Made by a program: the position numbers and the translations under genes. Shown here in pieces: positions 17,976 through 27,669 of a stretch of 64,000 nt of DNA (position 1 is the first letter of the stretch; every line of letters begins with the position of its first letter). The notes under the pieces are model-generated. The model was not told the origin of the DNA, did no database searches, and was given only the letters and a program-made list of their open reading frames with translations. Source of the DNA: Lachnospiraceae bacterium (GTDB taxonomy: Bacteria; Bacillota; Clostridia; Lachnospirales; Lachnospiraceae); contig JAILBX010000165.1 of NCBI GenBank assembly GCA_024680675.1, forward strand, positions 1 to 64,000, written 5' to 3'.

Positions 17976-20852
17976 TTAGTCTTCAACGATTTCCGTAGTA
18001 TTTGAATCCGCAACACCGCTTAAGAGTGTTTCTTCATCTTCCAGCTTAAAGTAATACTTAAATATATCTCCGCCTAAGGAGGCTGCATTGGCAGAGGTAT
18101 ATCCATAGGCGATCCTTATGGCCAGGGAAAGCTCGGGATCCTCATAAGGAGCATAGCCCACAAAGAGAGCATGGTTTGTTCTTGACTTTGAGGATTGGGC
18201 TGTTCCGGTTTTTCCCGCTATGGACAGGTTGATATTCCTTAAGGATGCAGTCTTTAAGGCTACCAGTCTCATTCCGCTCTTTATATTATTCCAGGTGCTT
18301 CCCTGAATATCGATAATATTTCTGACTCTGGGTTTAACCTCCTCTATGACCGTGCCGTCGGGCTTGGTTACCTTTGAAATAAGGGTAAGCTTATAACAGA
18401 TGCCTCCGTTGGCAATAGTATTTACATATCTTGCAATACCTATAGTGGTATAGTTGTGGGAACCCTGACCGATAGCCGAATCAATAGGCAGGGTGTCGGA
18501 AAACTTAGGCTCGTTCTCTTCCATTTCAATCCCCGTCTTTTCGGTAAGGCCAAACATATCTGCGTATTTTTTCAGCTTCTCAAGGCCTCCGCTTTCATCA
18601 TAGCTTGTGGTCTTTCCATTGGTTGCCAGCCTGTAACCTACCTCATAGAAAAAGGAGTTACAGGAGTTTTCTATGGCATGCATAACGTCAAGATTACCAT
18701 GGGCTGCGGGATAGGCCCAGCAGGTCTTTTCTATATCCAGGCTTTCTATCTTATACTTGCCGTCACATCTTATGGTTTCCCCCACATTTATTACCCCTTC
18801 TTCAAGTCCCGTAACGGCGCTGACCATTTTAAAGGTGGATCCGGGAGCCGTCATCTGCTGGGTGGCATTATTATACATGGGGCTTGAAAGATCTAACATC
18901 AGTTTTGCGTAATAGTCCGAATCTATGGTATTTGTAAGTCTGTTGGCATCAAAGCCCGGATATGTTACGCAGGCTAAAACCTCTCCGCTCATGTTCATGA
19001 CAACACAGGAGCCGGAACAGGGATCCAGGGCTAACTGCGAGGGAGTTATCTCAATGTTTGATATTTTATTTATAATATAATCATAGGGAGTCTTTACTCC
19101 TGACTCCACCTCATTCTTCTCCCCGGCAGTGGCGTAAATAACATTCTGTTCAAAAAGGATCATACATATCTGTTTTCCACTGACCATATTGTCCTTTATC
19201 ATGTACTTATAAAGCTTTTTGGAAAACATATTGTCGTCTCTAAGCTCATCGCATATAAAATCAACCAGCTTTTCATATATTTCTCCTGTATCGGAATACT
19301 GCTTTTCTGTGGTAAATTTAGTTATATCTATCCAGTTTTGGGACAGGCAGTAATTAAGGTATTCCTTCAAGGAGATAGTCTCATCTATAGCCCAGGATAC
19401 ATAGGTCTGATCCTCTTTATCGACCTCGGAAGAAATTATGACTCCGAGATTTGAAGTATTGAGATGGGATACTATATAGCTTTCATATACCTGGTATTCC
19501 TGTGTCAGCTCCTTATAGGGGGTATTACCGTTAAGAAGTTCATTTCTGATCTGATTAATGGCATCCTCCTGCTTCACAAGAAAAGCCGCCTGTACCTCTC
19601 TCTCATATACATGGGCATCCTCTTCTGCAAATTTCTTGATATCTATAACATTGTTGTTTATAAGGGCATAGTAAACGTCATCAATGGGTATCATCATAAG
19701 CGATGACTTCACTTCGGAATTATCATAGGTTTTTGAGTTTACTATCTTTGAAACAAGAATACCTGCAAGCTTCTGCTCAAGCATATTATAAACCGCGCTT
19801 TGCAGTTCCGAATCAATTGAAAGATAAATATCATTTCCGGCAACAGGATCCAGATGGGTTGAGGTCTCAAGTATCTTACCCACATTGTCGGTAAACACCA
19901 CATCCTTTCCCTTTGTTCCCTGAAGCTGTTCTTCCATGGTCTTCTCAATACCTGCCTTACCCACGGTATCTGTCATGGTATATTCATGCTTTGACTCTTT
20001 TAACTCCTCCAGATCCTCTGTTGAGGCATTACCCACGTAACCGAGAATATGCCCCATATATTCCGAATCATTGTACCTCCTCATGAGATTTTCTTTTATG
20101 TCTATACCCTGGAGCTTTGACTTGTTTTCCATAATAGCAGCCACTGTCTCCTGGGATACATCATCAGCTATTACAGTAGCCAGATATTTCTGGTAGCTGG
20201 TGGTTGACATGGTATATCTTACAGTGATTATCTTAAGTATCTCCTCATCTGTAAGACCCTTTCCCGGAACAAAAACCCTTACACCCTGATCGTTATACTC
20301 ATAATCTCCTATACCATACCTTTCTCTGGAGCATAAAAGATCTATGATATCCTTGGGTGTAGAGTTCCTTTCATGCACACTCAGATCGTCTGTATTTTTA
20401 TAACCGTAAATATCCGCCAGAAACCTGACAAGCCTGGTGCCCGTTAAAGTGTACTCATAATTACCGTCTTCATCCAGGACTATATTAAAATCATTTATAA
20501 CGCTGTCTCCGTTTTTTTCAATTATTTCTATGGCTTTAAGTATAGTCGAATTAAGATTGGAATTCTTATTGGAGGAGGATTCATAATTATCTTCAACAGT
20601 AACCGAATAAGCAAGCTCATTATAGGCAAGGAGCTTGCCGTTTCTGTCGTAGATCTTTCCCCTTGCGGAATCCAGTGTTATCTCTTTTTTTATCTTTAAA
20701 GTAAAATTATTGAGATACTCCTCACCGTTTATTATCTGCAGAACAAAAAGACGTCTGATCAGAACAAAAAAAAGAACGACGATTATACAGAGCAGTAGAA
20801 AAAGTCTGGACACTATTATGTTTTTTATAAAATCCTTGATCTCATTAAACAA
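17976..20852 (-). CDS. mrdA: Penicillin-binding protein 2 (MrdA-like), enlarged by an internal insertion
   Basis: LDSARGKIYDRNGKLLAYNELAYSV; SxxK in TAPGSTFKMVSAV; SCNSFF (SxN); AGKTGTAQ (KTG). Confidence 0.92.
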   Translation of the reverse strand: MFNEIKDFIKNIIVSRLFLLLCIIVVLFFVLIRRLFVLQIINGEEYLNNFTLKIKKEITLDSARGKIYDRNGKLLAYNELAYSVTVEDNYESSSNKNSNLNSTILKAIEIIEKNGDSVINDFNIVLDEDGNYEYTLTGTRLVRFLADIYGYKNTDDLSVHERNSTPKDIIDLLCSRERYGIGDYEYNDQGVRVFVPGKGLTDEEILKIITVRYTMSTTSYQKYLATVIADDVSQETVAAIMENKSKLQGIDIKENLMRRYNDSEYMGHILGYVGNASTEDLEELKESKHEYTMTDTVGKAGIEKTMEEQLQGTKGKDVVFTDNVGKILETSTHLDPVAGNDIYLSIDSELQSAVYNMLEQKLAGILVSKIVNSKTYDNSEVKSSLMMIPIDDVYYALINNNVIDIKKFAEEDAHVYEREVQAAFLVKQEDAINQIRNELLNGNTPYKELTQEYQVYESYIVSHLNTSNLGVIISSEVDKEDQTYVSWAIDETISLKEYLNYCLSQNWIDITKFTTEKQYSDTGEIYEKLVDFICDELRDDNMFSKKLYKYMIKDNMVSGKQICMILFEQNVIYATAGEKNEVESGVKTPYDYIINKISNIEITPSQLALDPCSGSCVVMNMSGEVLACVTYPGFDANRLTNTIDSDYYAKLMLDLSSPMYNNATQQMTAPGSTFKMVSAVTGLEEGVINVGETIRCDGKYKIESLDIEKTCWAYPAAHGNLDVMHAIENSCNSFFYEVGYRLATNGKTTSYDESGGLEKLKKYADMFGLTEKTGIEMEENEPKFSDTLPIDSAIGQGSHNYTTIGIARYVNTIANGGICYKLTLISKVTKPDGTVIEEVKPRVRNIIDIQGSTWNNIKSGMRLVALKTASLRNINLSIAGKTGTAQSSKSRTNHALFVGYAPYEDPELSLAIRIAYGYTSANAASLGGDIFKYYFKLEDEETLLSGVADSNTTEIVED

Positions 20853-20860
20853 ACCCGCAT

Positions 20861-21364
20861 TCAGCTCCTTTTTTCAAAGCTTTCAAGCCACTCATTGATC
20901 AAAAGAATACCCCTGTATATGATTATGGTTATAACCACCGTATATACGATCTCAGGTAATATAACATAGAGCAGATAATGTAAAAAATTGAGTCTTCCTC
21001 TTAATAAAAAAAGGAAAATATAGCATAAAAGACAATAAATGATCTCACTTGTAGAGATAAGTATCATGGGCAGCTTAATATCCTCGGGATAAAAGATAGC
21101 TCTGAAGATACCGTTTATATAGCCGATAAAAAGATAGATCAGAGCATAAAAGCCTATAATATCTCCAAAAAAAATATCCACCAGGAGACCACAGACAAAG
21201 CCTATTACCATCCCTTCCTTTCTTCCTCTCATAAAGCCAAAGGAGGAAGTTATTATTATAAGGATATTGGGTACGATCCCGGCTATTGCGAGCCATCTGA
21301 AAACTGTGCTCTGCAACAAAAATGCAACGATTATTAAAACTCCAACTATAGCAACTCTGCGCAT
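20861..21364 (-). CDS. mreD: Rod shape-determining protein MreD
   Basis: Multi-TM protein between mreC and mrdA: FLLQSTVFRWLAIAGIVPNILIIITSSFGFMRGRKEGMVIGFVCGLLVDIFFG. Confidence 0.88.
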   Translation of the reverse strand: MRRVAIVGVLIIVAFLLQSTVFRWLAIAGIVPNILIIITSSFGFMRGRKEGMVIGFVCGLLVDIFFGDIIGFYALIYLFIGYINGIFRAIFYPEDIKLPMILISTSEIIYCLLCYIFLFLLRGRLNFLHYLLYVILPEIVYTVVITIIIYRGILLINEWLESFEKRS

Positions 21365-21365
21365 A

Positions 21366-22220
21366 CTATTTTCCCTGTTTCAAATCTGTTATTACCAAAA
21401 CTGTATTTAAATGCTTAAAATCAACAACCGGAGTCAGGTAACCGGATTTTGTCAGATTATTGGAATCCTCCTTTATTTCGGTTATATATCCCACTGTTAT
21501 ATTTGGAAGGTACTTATCGGATATAGTTGAGGTTACTATCTGGTCTCCTGTCACAACCTTATTTTCCGAGTCTATGAGCTGGCTGAACCTTATATTTCCG
21601 TCATTCATAAGATTAAGGTCACCTGACACGATAAGATTATCAGAGGTAGACATGACCATACCCGATAAGTTGGTCTCATCATCTATTATGGACTTAACAC
21701 TGGCCCAGTTAGGTCCCACCTCCGTGACTATCCCCACCAGTCCCGAACCGGCCATAACATTCATATCCACACTTATGCCGTCATTGGCTCCCTTGTCAAT
21801 AATGAAATTTGAAAACCAGTTTCCCGTATCCTTACCGATTACCCTTGCTCCTACCTTCTTATAATCCGAATATCTTTCATCCAACGCAAACAACTCCCTA
21901 AGCTCAGACAGCTCATATCTGTCAGCCTGGAGATCGTTCATTCCGATAGAAAGCTCATCAACCTTTGCTTTCAGTTCACTGTTTTCTTTTTGCAGATCCT
22001 TTATGGTATTAAGACTGTCGGTTCTGTCATTCAGCCATTCTCCTGCCTTGCTGATCCCTTTTTGAAAGGGAACTATAACATAACCCACAACAGAATTTAA
22101 AGGCACCGACATTACATCCGTGGCAAATGAGATCACCATCATAACTACACAGAGCATGCTTAATGCCAGTAAAACGTACCTGCTTGGTATTGAAAATTTA
22201 TGCCTATGGTTTTTTGCCAT
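21366..22220 (-). CDS. mreC: Rod shape-determining protein MreC
   Basis: TM, coiled coil (LQKENSELKAKVDELS), VIGKDTGNWFSNFIIDKGANDGISVDMNVMAGSGLVGIVTEVG. Confidence 0.92.
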   Translation of the reverse strand: MAKNHRHKFSIPSRYVLLALSMLCVVMMVISFATDVMSVPLNSVVGYVIVPFQKGISKAGEWLNDRTDSLNTIKDLQKENSELKAKVDELSIGMNDLQADRYELSELRELFALDERYSDYKKVGARVIGKDTGNWFSNFIIDKGANDGISVDMNVMAGSGLVGIVTEVGPNWASVKSIIDDETNLSGMVMSTSDNLIVSGDLNLMNDGNIRFSQLIDSENKVVTGDQIVTSTISDKYLPNITVGYITEIKEDSNNLTKSGYLTPVVDFKHLNTVLVITDLKQGK

Positions 22221-22279
22221 TTTCCCCTTTTTCCATCCCCTTCTGAATATTTCCGTTGAAAATCAATGTAATTTCCCTT

Positions 22280-22300
22280 AAGTGAAAAAAGCCCTAAGGC
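22280..22300 (-). terminator. Terminator downstream of the mreB homologue
   Basis: Minus strand AAAAGCC-ttag-GGCTTTTTT. Confidence 0.6.
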
Positions 22301-22318
22301 TTTTCTCTGTGCAAAGCT

Positions 22319-23323
22319 TTACATTTCATACATTGAATAAGCTACCTTCTTAAAATTATCATTGTTAATGATATGTGAAATGCCGTAGGCAACAGAGCCC
22401 TCTCCGTTAGATGAAAAATTGACCCTGAGTCCCGTGCTTCTGGCTATCAATTCATGAAGATTTCCTATGGATGCCGAACCTCCCGTCAGAAAGATACCCT
22501 TTTTATATATATCTGCGGCAAGCTCGGGAGGGGTTCTTTCCAGTATTACCTTAACGTTGTCAATTATATTTTCAAAATGCTCCGACATACATTTTTCAAC
22601 CAGATCCGTAGGTATATTTCTTTCCACAGGCAGACCTGTCACGATATCTCTTCCATATACCACCGCATCTGAGTTTGTAGCCTTTAACTCAGGAAGAGCT
22701 ATCTTTACCCTCTCTGCGGTTTTCATTCCGATAAGCAGGTTATATTCCTTTCGGATCACATTCTTTATAGAGTCATCAAACTTCTTCCCGCCTATTTTTA
22801 TAAGCTTACTTAAAACGATGCCTCCAAGGGATATTATGGATATCTCTGTGGTCTCATAGCCTATATTGACCACCAGCACGCCTGACAGATTCATTACATC
22901 CACATCCAGTCCTATGGCATCGGCAATGGCTTTTTCAACCACATATATCCTTTTTGCCTTGACATTACTTTCCTTTACAAGGTCATAAAAGGCTCTTCTT
23001 TCAACATCAGTGATATCCGTAGGAACAGAAATATAGTAATCGGCGTTTCTTAGATTTCCATCCATTTCATCCAATATAAAATTCTTAAGGAGAACCTGCA
23101 TGTTGTGAATATCTGCAATAACACCGTTTATTAAGGGATATGAGACCACGATGTTGGAAGGTGCCTTTTCATACATGGTAAAGGCATCGTCACCGTATGC
23201 AAAAATATTGTGTCTGTTTTGAATAGCGATTATGTTCTTATGTGATGATATGGTTTCTTTAAAACCATTGTATATCTTTATATTATATGTACCTAAATCG
23301 ATACCAAATGCATTTATGGACAA
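22319..23323 (-). CDS. mreB: MreB-family actin homologue, divergent with altered catalytic residues
   Basis: MSINAFGIDLGTYNIKIYNG...VVEKAIADAIGLDVDVMNLSGVLVVNIGYETTEISIISLGGIV; next to mreCD. Confidence 0.88.
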   Translation of the reverse strand: MSINAFGIDLGTYNIKIYNGFKETISSHKNIIAIQNRHNIFAYGDDAFTMYEKAPSNIVVSYPLINGVIADIHNMQVLLKNFILDEMDGNLRNADYYISVPTDITDVERRAFYDLVKESNVKAKRIYVVEKAIADAIGLDVDVMNLSGVLVVNIGYETTEISIISLGGIVLSKLIKIGGKKFDDSIKNVIRKEYNLLIGMKTAERVKIALPELKATNSDAVVYGRDIVTGLPVERNIPTDLVEKCMSEHFENIIDNVKVILERTPPELAADIYKKGIFLTGGSASIGNLHELIARSTGLRVNFSSNGEGSVAYGISHIINNDNFKKVAYSMYEM

Positions 23324-23376
23324 AGCTATACTCCTTCAACCTTACAATATAAAAGCACTGACAAGATGCCTATCAG

Positions 23377-24150
23377 TTAAAGATAGCCACACTCCTTAAG
23401 GCTGACATATGACTCACTACCGATGATAATATGATCTAAAAGATCAATGTCCATAAGAATTCCGGCATTTTTTACTTTTTTGGTTACTTCAACATCATCT
23501 ATGGAGGGCTTTGGATCACCTCCGGGATGATTGTGTAACAATACTATATTTACCGCGGATCTGCTTAAGGCTGTCTTAAATATCTCTCTTGTGGATATAA
23601 GGGCTTTATTTACCGTGCCCTTGCTCAAAACATCATCCGCTATATACTTATTTGCACCGTTTAAACTTAAAAGTCTGACCTCCTCATGCTGCAGAAATCT
23701 CATATCTTCCATAAACCTTGCAGCAATAAGAGAAGGACTGTTAAGACTCTCCTTATCATTAAAGGTCAGCCTGTTTGACCTTTTTGACAGTTCGGCAATA
23801 CATTTTACCGTTATGGCTTTGACTCTTCCTATACCCGGTATCCTCATAAGCTCTTCAATGCTTTTCTTATGGATAGCATAAAGGCTGTAACTGCCGTCTG
23901 AAAGTCTAAGTATCTCTCTGGATATATCTATACTGGTATGCTCCCTGTCTCCGGTTCTTAATAAAACTGCAAGCAGTTCACTGTCGCTTAGTGACCCGGC
24001 TCCGAATCTGAAGCATTTCTCATAGGGTCTTTCATCAGGTGGCAACGATCTTATCGTGCTATGTACTTTACTTTCCAAATAAATGTCCTCCACATCTTTG
24101 GACGTGCGGATAGACATAATGATGATAGCATAACTTAATGATAAATTCAA
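23377..24150 (-). CDS. radC: RadC family JAB-domain DNA repair protein
   Basis: HNHPGGDPKPSIDDVEVTKKVKNAGILMDIDLLDHIIIG; start may be internal (MSIRTSKD). Confidence 0.93.
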   Translation of the reverse strand: MNLSLSYAIIIMSIRTSKDVEDIYLESKVHSTIRSLPPDERPYEKCFRFGAGSLSDSELLAVLLRTGDREHTSIDISREILRLSDGSYSLYAIHKKSIEELMRIPGIGRVKAITVKCIAELSKRSNRLTFNDKESLNSPSLIAARFMEDMRFLQHEEVRLLSLNGANKYIADDVLSKGTVNKALISTREIFKTALSRSAVNIVLLHNHPGGDPKPSIDDVEVTKKVKNAGILMDIDLLDHIIIGSESYVSLKECGYL

Positions 24151-24253
24151 TCAGCTGGTAATTATTTACCTTTATAATTTATCTGACGGCCTCCAGGGGA
24201 CTTAACCCGGCAGCTTCTTAAGCTTAAGTATGATTAAAGCAAAAAGCCCAAGC

Positions 24254-25456
24254 TTAATCAAAATACGATCCAAAGAGATCATCTGCCCCATTTAAACGGT
24301 TATGACAATCTATTGCATAAATTACCGTACCTGAATATTCTTTGAAAAAATAACCGCTTGTAACAGCTATGCACCTTCCTCTTTGGTCAAAAACGGGGCT
24401 TCCGCTTTGCCCCTCAACAGAGCATCTGTCAAAGGCAAGATAATACATATCAGAATAATTTCCCTCAGACATTTCATATGCATTAAAGCCGAGAAATATG
24501 GTCGGTGACAATATACTGGACTTTTTGTACCAATAATTGGACAGTATGAAGAGCTCATCTCCCACATTTAAAGCATCATAATGTGATACATGATAGTTTA
24601 TCTCTTTAAGCTCAACCAAAAGCTTTGCAGGCAGGGTCATTAAATCTATCCTGAACATGGCAAGATCCGATCCTTCCTCCCTGTCCGCAACCATGTCTAT
24701 GATACAGTCAATACTACTTCCGTCATAAAAGGTCATCTTCACCTTACAGCCATTTAAAACCTCAAGCACATGTTTTGCAGACAAAAAGTAAATGTATTCC
24801 GGCGTTATCCTGTATATGCAGGCCTCGCCGGTATACTGATCCCAGCCCGGGATATTTGAGCTTTTGTCACCGAATATATTTACCGAGCAGGAGTTTACCA
24901 GCCTTATGGCCCTCTCCTTATCAGCTTCATCAAGAATATCATAGGTGAAATAGCCCATGTCACAGATTATGGACAGATTCTCATAAAAGCCCTCATAGTA
25001 ACCCTCTTCGAGCTCTGTCAATGTCCTTTTATAAATGGATTCACAGTATTTTTCATAACTGTCCTTATAATCCTTCAAAGCCAGATACATAGCTGAAGCC
25101 TTATCATAATCCCCCTTTTTAAGGATCTCACCTGCTATGCAGTAGTTACATTCATCTATCATTAAGGAAGAATCCTTATAGCCGTTAAGACCCTTAAAAA
25201 TATTTTGGGCCTCCTTATACATACCGGCCTCAAGCCTTGCAAGAGCATACCTGTAGCTGTACTCAAGGATCAATTCCTTACTGTCTTTTACCTCCGGGAT
25301 TTTTTTAAGCTCCGCTATGGCCTCTTCATATCTTCCCGCTTCTCCTTTTATATTGGCCTTTGTGTAGATCACGGCTGGATATAAAAGAAATATGAATATG
25401 AAGGAAAAGAGAAGCATAGTCAGGATTTCTGTAATAAAGATTTTTTTGTCATCCAA
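24254..25456 (-). CDS. Membrane-anchored TPR-like protein with C-terminal trypsin-like serine protease domain
   Basis: N-terminal TM; YxxA/L..G.Y..A repeats; candidate triad SAKHV / SDLAMF / GQSGSPVFD. Confidence 0.75.
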   Translation of the reverse strand: MDDKKIFITEILTMLLFSFIFIFLLYPAVIYTKANIKGEAGRYEEAIAELKKIPEVKDSKELILEYSYRYALARLEAGMYKEAQNIFKGLNGYKDSSLMIDECNYCIAGEILKKGDYDKASAMYLALKDYKDSYEKYCESIYKRTLTELEEGYYEGFYENLSIICDMGYFTYDILDEADKERAIRLVNSCSVNIFGDKSSNIPGWDQYTGEACIYRITPEYIYFLSAKHVLEVLNGCKVKMTFYDGSSIDCIIDMVADREEGSDLAMFRIDLMTLPAKLLVELKEINYHVSHYDALNVGDELFILSNYWYKKSSILSPTIFLGFNAYEMSEGNYSDMYYLAFDRCSVEGQSGSPVFDQRGRCIAVTSGYFFKEYSGTVIYAIDCHNRLNGADDLFGSYFD

Positions 25457-26732
25457 AAGATATCAGCCCCTCATCCTTCATACATTGCAACGATCTCATT
25501 ATTCCAAGCTTGGCATGGGGCCAGGTCAGACCCCCTTGAAAATAAACAGAATACGGTTCCTTCAAGGGCCCGTCGGCAGACAGCTCTATGGAAGCACCTG
25601 ACACGAAGGCACCTGCAGCCATTATCACCTTTGCATCATAGCCCGGCATATCCCAGGGCTCCGGAGTTACAAAGGAATCTACAGGGGCGGCAAATTGTAT
25701 TCCCCTGCAGAAAGCCTTGAGACCCTCTGCACTCTTAAGGGTTACTGCCTGTATTATATCCGCCCTTTTTTCCTCTCCTCTTGGCAGAACAAAAAAGCCC
25801 AGCCTTTCATAGGCATTAGCTGCAAATATAGCCCCCTTTAATGCAGAGGCCACAACTGTAGGAGCGAGAAAAAGTCCCTGATAAAACTCCCTGTTTACGG
25901 AAAGAGAGGCGCCTACCTCCTTGCCAAGTCCCGGAGAAGTAAGCCTGTAGGCAGCGTTTTCCACACACTCTTTTTTCCCCACTATATAGCCTCCCATGGA
26001 AGCAAGTCCTCCTCCGGGATTTTTTATCAGGGAACCTACTATCATATCAGCTCCAAGCTCTAAGGGCTCCTTTTCCTCAACAAACTCTCCGTAGCAGTTA
26101 TCGACCATACAGATAAGCCCGGGCTTTATACCCTTTATAAAGCTTATGAGCTCTCCTATCTTCTCAACGGAAAAGGAAGGTCTTGTCTGATAGCCCTTTG
26201 ACCTCTGTATTGTAACCAGCTTTGTTTTTTCGTTAATGGCCTTTCTTATTCCCTCAAAGTCAAAATCTTTATTATCAATAAGATCAACCTGCCTGTAGCT
26301 TATGCCGTATTCCTTAAGGGAGCCCTTTGATTCCCTTATGCCTATAACCTCCTCTAAGGTGTCATAAGGCTTTCCAACCGGAGACAAGAGCTCATCACCG
26401 GGTCTCAAATTTGACATAAGAGCCAGAGCCAGGGCATGGGTGCCACAGCTTATCTGAGCTCTTACAAGGGCATCCTCTCCTTTAAATATTGAGGCATAAA
26501 CCTTTTCCAGTGTATCTCTTCCCAGATCATTGTAGCCATAACCGCTGCTCCCCTGAAAACAGGCCTCTGAAACCCTGTTTTCCTGAAAGGCTTTTATCAC
26601 CTTAAGCTGGTTATATTCCGCCATCTCATCAATTTGATCAAATCTCTCCTTTAAGCCCTTTAAAAGCTCCTCTGAAAAGCTTAAGGTATCACTGTCTATC
26701 TTTAACTCTCTGTATAATTTTTCTTTATCCAT
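25449..26732 (-). CDS. Methionine gamma-lyase family/YnbB-like PLP enzyme
   Basis: QGSSGYGYNDLGRDTLEKVYASIFKGEDALVRAQISCGTHAL...GGYIVGKKECVENAAYRLTSPGLGKEVGA; adjacent to miaA. Confidence 0.88.
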   Translation of the reverse strand: MDKEKLYRELKIDSDTLSFSEELLKGLKERFDQIDEMAEYNQLKVIKAFQENRVSEACFQGSSGYGYNDLGRDTLEKVYASIFKGEDALVRAQISCGTHALALALMSNLRPGDELLSPVGKPYDTLEEVIGIRESKGSLKEYGISYRQVDLIDNKDFDFEGIRKAINEKTKLVTIQRSKGYQTRPSFSVEKIGELISFIKGIKPGLICMVDNCYGEFVEEKEPLELGADMIVGSLIKNPGGGLASMGGYIVGKKECVENAAYRLTSPGLGKEVGASLSVNREFYQGLFLAPTVVASALKGAIFAANAYERLGFFVLPRGEEKRADIIQAVTLKSAEGLKAFCRGIQFAAPVDSFVTPEPWDMPGYDAKVIMAAGAFVSGASIELSADGPLKEPYSVYFQGGLTWPHAKLGIMRSLQCMKDEGLISFG

Positions 26733-27668
26733 TTATCCCTTTTGAACACTTTCTGATATGTGTTTCGCAATCCTTTCATCATCAAAATCATAATCCTCTT
26801 TATTTAAAAAGATAACATCCCTCTCTCTTTTAAACCAGGTTATCTGTCTTTTGGCATAATGTCTTGAATTTTTCTTTATAGCTTCAACCGCTTCTGCCAG
26901 TTCTGTCTCTCCCATAAGGTAAGAGTAGAGCTCCTTATATCCGATGCCCTGCATGGCAGTTGAATCTCTGGGGATCCCTCTGTCCTTTAAATATCTCACT
27001 TCATCCAGAAGCCCCATATCCATCATCTTATCAACCCTTTGATCTATCCTTTTATACAGAAGCTCTCTCTCCATATTTATGACATAGTACTTAAAATCAT
27101 ACTCTGACAGCTTTTGTCTCTGTATCCTGTTATGCTCCGAAAGCATTTGTCCGCTTTCTCTGTAAAACTCCAAAGCCCTTATCACTCTTTTAACATTATT
27201 TTCATGCACCTCATTTGCATAATCGGGATCCACTTCCTTTAGAAGCTTATGGAGAAAGGCGGGTCCTTTACTTAATGCAAGCTCTGACAGCTCCTTTCTG
27301 TAGCTGTCATCCCCTTTGTTTTCTTCAAAATCCACGTCATATAAAAGGGCCTGGATATAAAAGCCTGTGCCCCCTGCTATGATGGGAATATTTCCCCTTT
27401 CATATATTCCCTCCACCGCCTCCCCAGCCAGTTTTTTAAAGAGATATACATTAAATTCCTCCTTTGGATCAAGTATATCAATAAGATGATGTCTTACCTT
27501 CCTCATCTCTTCCTTTTTAACCTTGGCACTGCCAATATCCATGGATCTGTATACCTGCATTGAATCGGCGGATACTATCTCCCCTCCGATCCTTAAGGCT
27601 GTCCTTATCGATATTTCTGTCTTACCTGCCGCTGTTGGCCCGGTGATTATTATAAGCTTTTTATCCAT
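26733..27668 (-). CDS. miaA: tRNA dimethylallyltransferase MiaA
   Basis: IITGPTAAGKTEISIRTALRIGGEIVSADSMQVYRSMDIGSAKV. Confidence 0.96.
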   Translation of the reverse strand: MDKKLIIITGPTAAGKTEISIRTALRIGGEIVSADSMQVYRSMDIGSAKVKKEEMRKVRHHLIDILDPKEEFNVYLFKKLAGEAVEGIYERGNIPIIAGGTGFYIQALLYDVDFEENKGDDSYRKELSELALSKGPAFLHKLLKEVDPDYANEVHENNVKRVIRALEFYRESGQMLSEHNRIQRQKLSEYDFKYYVINMERELLYKRIDQRVDKMMDMGLLDEVRYLKDRGIPRDSTAMQGIGYKELYSYLMGETELAEAVEAIKKNSRHYAKRQITWFKRERDVIFLNKEDYDFDDERIAKHISESVQKG

Positions 27669-27669
27669 A

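Noticed and set aside
18456-18887. 143-aa plus-strand ORF
   Set aside because: Antisense to the mrdA transpeptidase domain. Shadow ORF.
24230-24262. GATTAA(A)GC / GCTTAATC inverted repeat at the end of the protease gene
   Set aside because: Bulged AT-rich stem without a convincing T tract; too weak to call as a terminator.
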